DNA of 64,000 nt from Phialocephala subalpina (Eukaryota > Ascomycota > Leotiomycetes > Helotiales > Mollisiaceae), in assembly GCA_900073065.1 (NCBI GenBank), contig FJOG01000034.1, forward strand, positions 1 to 64,000, given 5' to 3'. Shown in pieces: positions 57,115-64,000 of this stretch. The notes below the pieces were generated by a model. The model was not told the DNA's origin, searched no databases, and worked only from the letters and a program-made list of their open reading frames with translations. The position numbers and the translations under genes are program-made. How positions within the stretch are numbered: position 1 is the stretch's first letter; the number at the start of each line of letters is the position of its first letter.

Positions 57115-57879
57115 GGCAGTGGTGAATACAGCTAGGGGTAATTTTACTTCAATTCCATATGTGACGTACGCTATTCCACGAAGCTCAAAAAGTAGTGTTG
57201 CTAAAAGTGACGCTGCAGTCCGAGGTCTTGTCCACCCAGCTCGTGCCAGCCTAATTCGTCCTACTTAAAAAGAGCGATGGAGGCGATTGGCGGTAAAGCG
57301 TTCGGTGTCGATCCTTTAGATTCTCATTGTTGGACGAGACAAGAGTGAGGCCAAGGATACGGTAGTATGCTATACTCATTACCCAACGTATAAACCGATC
57401 CAACGTATGGTTTGCGTAGCACCTTCACAGAGTGAGTTAGTGAGTCCGAAACACAGGCTCGATAACTTACACACAACTACCGGTCCCAAAATACGTGTCG
57501 GAGAAGACGGCGTCAATTAGGAGATCAAGATCATTATTCGTGGCCACGTGTTTGGGTCGTACCTTGTTAGACAATTCCCCGTTGTATTCGAGAGCCTGGA
57601 TATTTATTAACAAATGCGATTAAATATACTTGGCCCTCCTATTTGAAGTTCTTCTTATCTATAACAAAATACAAATAAATATTCGCCTTTTATTTTTTCC
57701 TTTTAAAACCACTTGATAACCCTTTAATTATTATTTTAAAAACTATTTAAAAATTTATATTTATTTATATTATTTTATTCATTAAATAGTAAAATATTAT
57801 TTCAATTAATATTTAATGAATAATATAATAATATTAAATATTATTATTATTTTATTATAGGTTATAAATGGATTTATAA
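57115..57879. other. 3' flank of the effector and start of an AT-rich tract
   Basis: No gene seen; composition turns AT-rich from about 57640. Confidence 0.45.
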
Positions 57880-58700
57880 ATGCAAACTTTTTCTTCGAAT
57901 AGAAAAACATACTTCTCTCGTTCCGAAAGAAAGGGGTCATCCGCCCTAATTAGCTCGATAAGCGAGCCAGCGGATAACCCCTTTCTTCCTCTGCTTCGAC
58001 GCGCATATTGCTCCGCAGGCCTCGCAAGAGCGCCCCTGCGGGGGGCTATAAAGTCTTCGACTTTACTAGGAGGAGACCCTTTGAGCTACGTAGCTAAAGA
58101 GTTATAAAGAGAGTAGGATTTTGGTATTCTTTCTAGCCTCTAATGGCTAGTAGCCTTAGTCCTTAAGTAGAAACGAGCTCCAAAGCCTCCAAAGCCTCAA
58201 AATACTCCAGGGGGACACCCTTTGGGACCCCCGGCTTATATTTGCTTATTGCAACCCATCTAAATAATCTTATTTACCAGGGGGAGATCCCTTAGGACCC
58301 CCCTTAAAAGTTACGCAATTATAAAATTATAAAGAGAATAAGATTTTAATATTCTAATATTTAATACTCTAATATTTAATATTCTAGCGATTAATAACCT
58401 TAATACCTTAGGCAAAAACGTATTTAAAAGGTTTTGCGATTGCGATTTATAGCGCGCGATTAATTAATTAATTAATAATATAATAATAAATTAATAAATT
58501 TACTTGAAACTTGAAATATAAATATATTTATTTAAATTTTAATTTATTTATAAGTCTTATATAATTTATATAAAAAATTATATTAATTTTTAGAATATAA
58601 ATAAAAAGGAAAATTTTAGTATTCCTTAGTAATTATTTTTTATAATATTATATATTGCGATATTTCTTAATAAATTAATCAAAGAATTATATTTAGTATT
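57880..58700 (+). repeat. dispersed repeat, copy 2
   Basis: Reverse complement of the repeat at 36600-37640 (shared words listed there). A degraded direct copy of its downstream part is seen again at about 59700-60000, where the words AATTATAAAATTATAAA and ATAATAAATAATTAA recur in the same order. The reading frame at 57880-58107 in this copy is not supported as a gene. Confidence 0.6.
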
Positions 58701-60300
58701 TTTATTAAAGTTTAAGAAAATCGATTATTCTTTTTTTAATTTTACTTTTCATATAATTTCCTTTCCCTTGGAAAAAAGTTTATATTAATCTTTATAATAA
58801 ATAATTAATAAAAAAATTTAATATTAATAAACTTTTTAATAAATATTATTTTAAAATATAATTAAAAATATTTTAATACTTTTAATTTTATTAATATATT
58901 TATAATTTATTTATTCGATTTAATAAGAATAATAAATAAATATAATAAAAATATTTAATATTTATTAATTATTATTATAATATTATTTTATTTATTCGAA
59001 TTTATATAATAAAATAAATAAATTCGAATTTAATTTATAAAATATTAATAAACTTTCGAATATTATATAAATATTTTTAAAAATATATTATTATATTAAA
59101 ATATTAAAAAAAGGAAAAATAAAAATTTTATAATAATAAATAATAAATTCATATTTTTAGAAAAGATTTTCTAATGAAACGAAAAAATAAATTCATTAAT
59201 TTCTAAAAATAATTTTGAAATTAAAATATAAATTATAATTTTTGGAATATTAAATTCTTTTATTTAAAAATAATATTTTGATTATTTTTCGTAAATTTTA
59301 TTTTATTAATAAGAATATAATTATAAATTATTTTTTCGTATTTAAAATATAAACAAATTATAAAAAGAATTAATTATTTTCCAATTAAATATTTTATTAT
59401 AATTATTTATATTCGAAATCGCGATTATATTTCTAAATATAATTATAAAATTCAAATTATTTTTTATTTATTTTAATTAATTTAATAAACAAATTAATTA
59501 ATAAGTTTTATTTTCTTTTTTTATTAATATATATTTTATTTTATAAATTTTCCAATTCGAAATTATTAAAAAATATAAAAAAAATATTTTTAAAGAAAAT
59601 AATTAATAATAAAATAAAACTTTTCTAATATAATTATTAATTATTTCTAAAAAATATTCTTTGGAATTTCTAATTTATATTTATATTATAATTAATTTAA
59701 ATATTAAAAAGAAATTCTTTAAAATCCTCTTAAAAATTATATAATTATAAAATTATAAATAGAATAAAATTTCAAAATTTTAATATTTAATAATAATTTC
59801 GATATTTTAAATAAAAATATATTTAAAAAATTATATTAATATTTAAATATAAATTAAATTAAATTTTAATATTTTTATCAAAATTTTAAAAAAATTAATT
59901 ATTCCTTTTTTAATTTTATTTTTCACGTGATTCCTTTTTCTTTTTGAAGAGGAAAATTTTATATTAATTTTTATAATAAATAATTAAAAGATATATAATA
60001 AATTTAATTATATATTATTTATATATTGATTTTATAATTAAATTAATATATTTATATAACGATTTTAATATTCTTATAAATAAATATTTTAAATCCAAAT
60101 TAAATAATTTTAATTATATTAAATTTAAAAAAAATTATATTAATTTTTTTTAATTAGAATTTATTCGATTATATAAAAGAGATTTTTATATTAGAAGTTT
60201 AAAAGTATTTAATCGGAGGATAAAACTTTATAATTAGATATTCTTAGGAATAAGATTATACCAAACCATTCTATTATATTAAACTATATTAATAAGATCT
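58701..60300. other. AT-rich tract
   Basis: Nearly pure A and T except for the repeat copy mentioned at 57880. No gene seen. Confidence 0.65.
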
Positions 60301-60649
60301 TAAATTATTTTGTTCGCCTGCGATAGCGTAACTTCTATAGCAACGCGCTATAGGACTTCTATTTTACGGCAAGTACTTGTGCGGCACCGCAATTTACCGC
60401 AAAGTAAAAGAACCTACCGCAGTATTACCGACCGATCTTGCAGCGAGCGATCAAGAGTTGGCGTGGTAGGTTTTGCTTGGTGGGGTTGCAGATTCGAACT
60501 CCGTCCCGCCAACGCCGCCATGGACAAGAATCTCTGAGGGACAAGGAATTGCTTGCGAAGCTTTCAGCTCTGTGGAGCTGCATGTCGCGAGCCAGGTCAG
60601 GCTTAATCGCAAGGCGTCCAACACGGCTAGCCAGGAGCACTATCCCAAG

Positions 60650-61760
60650 GTGGAATCGCTTTTCCACTCTCGTGGCACCCAGAGTATGGTCTTGACTTCT
60701 GTTATGTAACCCCACAGATCATTGTAGCGTCTGGTCTAAGTAGCACCTATCTTTAGCGCGCTTATCGAAATCTCGTCGATAAGCTCGTTAAATTCCTCGA
60801 TAATAAGCATGGGAAAGATTGGGTTATTGGAGAGTTTAGGGCTGAAGGGACGGGATATTCCGATAATGAAGTATATAAGAGGGTGAACCATTTCCCTTGG
60901 CCTGATCACTATCCGCCACCGTTCGGACTTGTGCCTCTAATTATGGCAAGCATGAGGAATTGGCTGAACGAGAAAGACGAAAGATCGTGTGGCAGGGATA
61001 AGGAGAAGAGGGTAGCTGTAGTGCATTGTATGGCCGGGAAGGGGAGACGTGGGACAATGGCTTGCTTGTACTTGATCTCTGAATATGGTTGGACACCTAA
61101 CGAAGCTTTACCTCGGTTTATATAAAGGGGGATGAAATTTGGCTTTGGTGAAGGGGTTTCGGTTCTAAGTTAATTGAGATAGGCGAAGTGCGTGGATTAA
61201 TGGACAAAATATGATAAGCCGTATATAGAGAGGCAGATCGAGATTTAAGAAGTTTGCGTCTAGGGTATAAGAGATAGTATTTAGGCCTCGATAAAAGGAT
61301 TTGTTTAAGCAGAGAAAGAGATCAAACTATTCCATACTTTTATAAATGAAGAACGAATAAACACTAACGTCGGTAATATAGTCCAGAGAGGATACGAAAA
61401 CGGCACGAAACGCGACGGAGTTAGACGTATAAAGCTTAGTGGCGTCGTTATCTTCAAGCCTATCAAGCCTATCATTCTTCCAACGAGTAATATTAATATT
61501 ATGTTTAAATGATATATTGCGGTTGCAAACCAGAAAATTGCCACATCAATTGTATATACCTGGTTTAACGTATTCTTTGAAGGCAATTCTTCGGAAAATA
61601 ATAGCAAAGCAGATGACGAGGGTGTTTTTGAAGTTGACTGGGATGAGATGGATGGCATTAAAGGCTCTAACTACAAAGGCCCTCGAGCTTTAGATTGAAT
61701 TGCTATTATTTGGAAAGCCCATGACCTAGCGCAAGTAGATTATTTACGAACTAGCATAGA
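60650..61760 (+). pseudogene. RIP-eroded PTEN-family lipid phosphatase (Tep1-like)
   Basis: From about 60686 one plus-strand frame runs without any indel to about 61760: HPEYGLDFCYV, IIVASGLSSTYL, stop, RAYRNLVDKLVKFLDNKHGK, FPWPDHYPPPFGLVPLIMAS, then the phosphatase signature VVHCMAGKGRRGTMA, then FGFGEGVSV, WTKYDKPYIERQIEI, FHTFINEER and GVFEVDWDEMDGIKG. PTEN-family enzymes remove the 3-phosphate of phosphoinositides; their C2 region follows the catalytic part, as here. About ten TAA, TAG and TGA codons sit where CAA, CAG, CGA or TGG are expected. The signature reads HCMAGKGRRG where HCKAGKGRTG is the norm. It is a dead duplicate; an intact copy should exist elsewhere. Confidence 0.88.
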
Positions 61761-62517
61761 GTAATTTTTCGAACTCCACTATTACATAATATATTATCGC
61801 CAATGTACACAAGTTGAGGTTGCTTCACTTTCCCGAAACCTTGAGAAGGGGACACGACGAGAAGTTGTGCCCGCTTTCCGCCGTGGTAGGATCTTAAAAT
61901 CACGTGAGCTTTTAAAGGAGCTTTTAGCCAGGAGACAAAGGCATTGTGAGAGACAGAGGCATTGTGAGAGACAGAGGCATTGTGAGAGACAGAGGCATTA
62001 TAAGAGACAAACGCGTTATGATTTAGCTAGCCGCGCTACGAGCGCTAGCCTTAGAATAAAGTGCTTAATTTACTTGAGACTTAGAAAGACTTCGAGTTAA
62101 AAAGGACTAAGAGTTTGTTTCGGGTTAGGAAGGGCGGCAACGCCCCCTACTTGTAGAAAAGGGGTCGGAAAGGTATAGTCACATGATATTATTTGAAGCG
62201 TTTCAGAGATAGGAAGAGGAAACAAATAACATTAAAAGTATCATCTGGATTCTAGATACGAGCGACAGCTCACAGATCACTGTACATACAATACTATGAA
62301 TAACCACCACCTCCTAATATGATAATGCCGTTGTAGTACAAGTTCCACTGCTTAAAGAAGGTGTGGTCATTAGACTGGTTGGACTAGAGACTGTTGTCGG
62401 GCTAGAGGTGGCTAGATTGGAGGTTGTTGTGCTGAAAGCCGTCGGGGTCGATATTGCTGGACTGGAGGTTGTTGGACTGCGGCAAAAGACTAAAGAACGA
62501 TCAGATTATCAAACACA
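61761..62517. other. intergenic region with an 18 bp tandem repeat and a Ser/Thr-rich frame
   Basis: 61933-62004 holds four 18 bp units. At about 62325-62480 the minus strand has an open frame rich in Ser, Thr and Pro (TSSPTTVSSPTSLMTTPSLS) ending in a TAG; it may be a 3' exon or the 3' untranslated region of the HET gene upstream of it. Nothing else recognised. Confidence 0.4.
61933..62004 (+). repeat. 18 bp tandem repeat, four units
   Basis: Unit AGACAGAGGCATTGTGAG, the first unit with one and the last with two differences. In the open plus-strand frame each unit would encode a six-residue RQRHCE block, but no gene is supported. Confidence 0.85.
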
Positions 62518-63792
62518 TTAATCATGGTTCGCTCTTTTCCGTCCTTTTCGTCCTTTCCGTCCTTTCCGTCCTCCTCGTCCTTCTCGGACTTCGCAACCAA
62601 GAGCCTTTGCGACGATACTGAAGCAGTAATTTCTCTCCCATTCTGATGTGTACTCAGACTTCAACCAAGGGGCGAGATCCTCAAAGATGTCGTCAATGGT
62701 CTTGCTGTAGTCTGCTTGAAGCCGAAACCTAGCATTATTGCCTGCTAGCCCAAGGAGTCCATACACACGATCTCTCGGGTCCTCACACTCCTGATGGCTC
62801 CATTGTTGAATCAATCCCCCGATGCCGTCCCTATAACGTCTGCACCCGCCCTTGTAGTCCCAATTCTCGAAAAACATCCCAGCAGGGCTGTACATCAATC
62901 TCATGACAATTCCCTCTGCGGGAATATCCTCGCTCCTGAATATGTATTCCACGATCACTAGCAGGGATTTGAGTGACTCCCAATTACAAAACTGCTCTCC
63001 GCATAAGACAAGAAGATCTTCTGCTAGAAGCACTTCCTGGACGATCCAAAGTCTCGTCCAGTAAGCTCTACTACACACAGTGAAAATCGGCTCTTCTAAA
63101 CTTTGTGTAGCGAGGTCTTTGAACAGGCTGTCAACAGCCTGTTTTTGGACGGCGGTCATCGAGCGAGGTCCAGATGGCTCGTTCTCATTTTCATCAAGCT
63201 TCCCCACTCTAGTAGAGATGGTGGAGATGAACTTGAGAGCAAGTGAGCTATTGTCTCCGTCTGATCCAAGCCATACCAGAACAAGACTGGCGTGAGAGAA
63301 AATATCCTTCATCATATTGACCTGATGATTGCGCTCGAGTAGATTTTTCTGGTCTATACTGATTGCGTCAATCCAGAATAGCCTTGGCCCGTCGAAGTCT
63401 TTGCTTTTGATCTTCTTTCGGATGGAGGAGAGCGCGAGCCAAAGATTCTGCCGAATCATGAGTGGCTGGTCGTTGATAGTGATCTCGGACGCTGGTTCAG
63501 GTGGACCCCATGTGTAGGAGAGCGAGGTAAACTTTGAAAGATCTACATCTTTTGGGTCGGAGAGTTTGCTGCTGGCAGATCCAGTTTCGGCATATTCGCT
63601 GCCAGTCTCTTTGCTGCGGACAATTCCATGGCTGGAATTCTCGTCATCGTCATCAGCACTGGCGGTATTTAGATTGAGCTCATGAACATGGAATCTGCAT
63701 CGAATCTGCGGGTCATCGCCAGGCAGGATTTCGATCAGTCTGATAGATCGCGTGGAACAGTCTAGTGGGCTGAACATTATATACGCGCACAC
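62518..63792 (-). CDS. HET-domain heterokaryon incompatibility protein
   Basis: 424 residues, single exon. HET domain at about residues 87-260: SLSYTWGPP, then RLFWIDAISIDQKNLLERNH, then LVLVWLGSDGD, then YWTRLWIVQEVLLA, and after the domain DPRDRVYGLLGLAG, a standard HET-family block. The insert at about 41-80, between the N-terminal strand and the domain, is acidic and low in complexity (ADDDDENSSHG). The C-terminus is a run of basic GRKGRKGRK encoded by a 9 bp repeat at 62528-62585. Met6 is an alternative start. HET proteins cause cell death on hyphal fusion; no partner gene is evident next to it, and it lies on the window's right edge, so neighbours are unseen. Confidence 0.88.
   Translation of the reverse strand: MCAYIMFSPLDCSTRSIRLIEILPGDDPQIRCRFHVHELNLNTASADDDDENSSHGIVRSKETGSEYAETGSASSKLSDPKDVDLSKFTSLSYTWGPPEPASEITINDQPLMIRQNLWLALSSIRKKIKSKDFDGPRLFWIDAISIDQKNLLERNHQVNMMKDIFSHASLVLVWLGSDGDNSSLALKFISTISTRVGKLDENENEPSGPRSMTAVQKQAVDSLFKDLATQSLEEPIFTVCSRAYWTRLWIVQEVLLAEDLLVLCGEQFCNWESLKSLLVIVEYIFRSEDIPAEGIVMRLMYSPAGMFFENWDYKGGCRRYRDGIGGLIQQWSHQECEDPRDRVYGLLGLAGNNARFRLQADYSKTIDDIFEDLAPWLKSEYTSEWERNYCFSIVAKALGCEVREGRGGRKGRKGRKGRKRANHD
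62528..62585. repeat. 9 bp repeat inside the HET gene
   Basis: Repeated CGTCCTTTC units on the plus strand, encoding the basic (G-R-K)n tail of the HET protein. Copy number could vary among strains. Confidence 0.75.
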
Positions 63793-64000
63793 ACTTTCTG
63801 GTGAGACTATTAGAGGAAGTCTTTACTGTTTGTTTTGGTAATTGCGACAGATAGGCTGCACTGGCAGTAGTTCTCTGCGGCGAGAATGAGTTGAAGGTTG
63901 TTTGCTGAATCTTACGTTGGATTGGCAGTTGAGGTGGTCCGTGCTTCTCTGAAGGGGCGATACGGATCTTGCCGCAATAAGAACGAAATCCACTCTCTAG
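63793..64000. promoter_or_regulatory. upstream region of the HET gene
   Basis: Likely promoter; no specific element is identified. The window ends here. Confidence 0.4.

Noticed and set aside
57880..58107. 75-codon plus-strand frame
   Set aside because: It lies in the dispersed repeat that occurs inverted at 36600-37640, where the frame is not kept.
60438..60715. Possible tRNA because of GATTCGAACTC near 60490, and three overlapping frames
   Set aside because: The stem next to the T-loop-like word does not pair and no acceptor or anticodon arms could be drawn; the frames have no domain.

Overview
The window is a gene-poor to moderately dense stretch of a filamentous ascomycete (Pezizomycotina) chromosome. 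The reasons are short introns with GTAAGT-like donors and CTAAT-type branch sites, a Zn2Cys6 regulator, HET-domain genes, NACHT/WD40 STAND receptors, a HeLo domain, 2EXR proteins and a cyanide hydratase. It is a mosaic of normal-composition gene islands and very AT-rich tracts. Transitions and CAG/CAA/CGA-to-stop changes in the repeats fit repeat-induced point mutation (RIP). The lineage below Pezizomycotina is not resolved; two assembly gaps (18922-18921+449 and 30504-31160) lie inside AT-rich tracts.

Layout. 158-8259: an 8.1 kb RIP-mutated Ty3/gypsy chromovirus on the minus strand with 262 bp LTRs and a 5 bp target duplication. 8937-11065: a HeLo domain fused to a ubiquitin-conjugating E2. 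12270-14287: a HET-domain gene with a frame change near its 3' end. 14463-14951: a 2EXR-like remnant. 16873-17714: an ISG12/IFI6-type membrane protein with amphipathic repeats. 20231-26189: a histidine phosphatase, an LAT-type amino acid transporter and a Zn2Cys6 regulator. 26483-28381: fragments of 2EXR proteins with cysteine-rich tails. 28382-31400: an AT-rich tract with an intact solo LTR. 31431-35952: a multi-TM protein divergent from a TIR/SEFIR-like NACHT receptor whose C-terminus stops at the next AT-rich tract. 37860-46623: cyanide hydratase, a small CxxC protein and a broken copy, an acid sphingomyelinase-like secreted enzyme and an FAD monooxygenase. 48242-50964: a decayed NACHT receptor lacking its P-loop, with a Tc1/mariner element at its 3' end. 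51048-51556: a broken 2EXR gene. 51443-57114: a NACHT-WD40 receptor divergently paired with a 291-residue protein. 57640-61760: AT-rich DNA and a RIP-eroded PTEN copy. 62518-63792: a second HET gene.

How the genes work together. At least seven loci belong to families of fungal allorecognition or programmed cell death: HeLo-E2, two HET genes, a TIR-like NLR, a dead NLR, a NACHT-WD40 NLR and its partner. The strongest candidate system is 51443-57114. The receptor carries a short N-terminal motif, and the divergent neighbour carries two matching motifs at its C-terminus. All three share the spacing N-x-(F/L)-G-x2-R-I-x2-G-D. This is the layout of the NWD2/HET-S amyloid-signalling pair, but the partner's N-terminal domain does not look like a classical HeLo domain and the receptor has one in-frame stop between NACHT and WD40. 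The metabolic genes (LAT permease, cyanide hydratase, sphingomyelinase, monooxygenase) look ordinary and intact.
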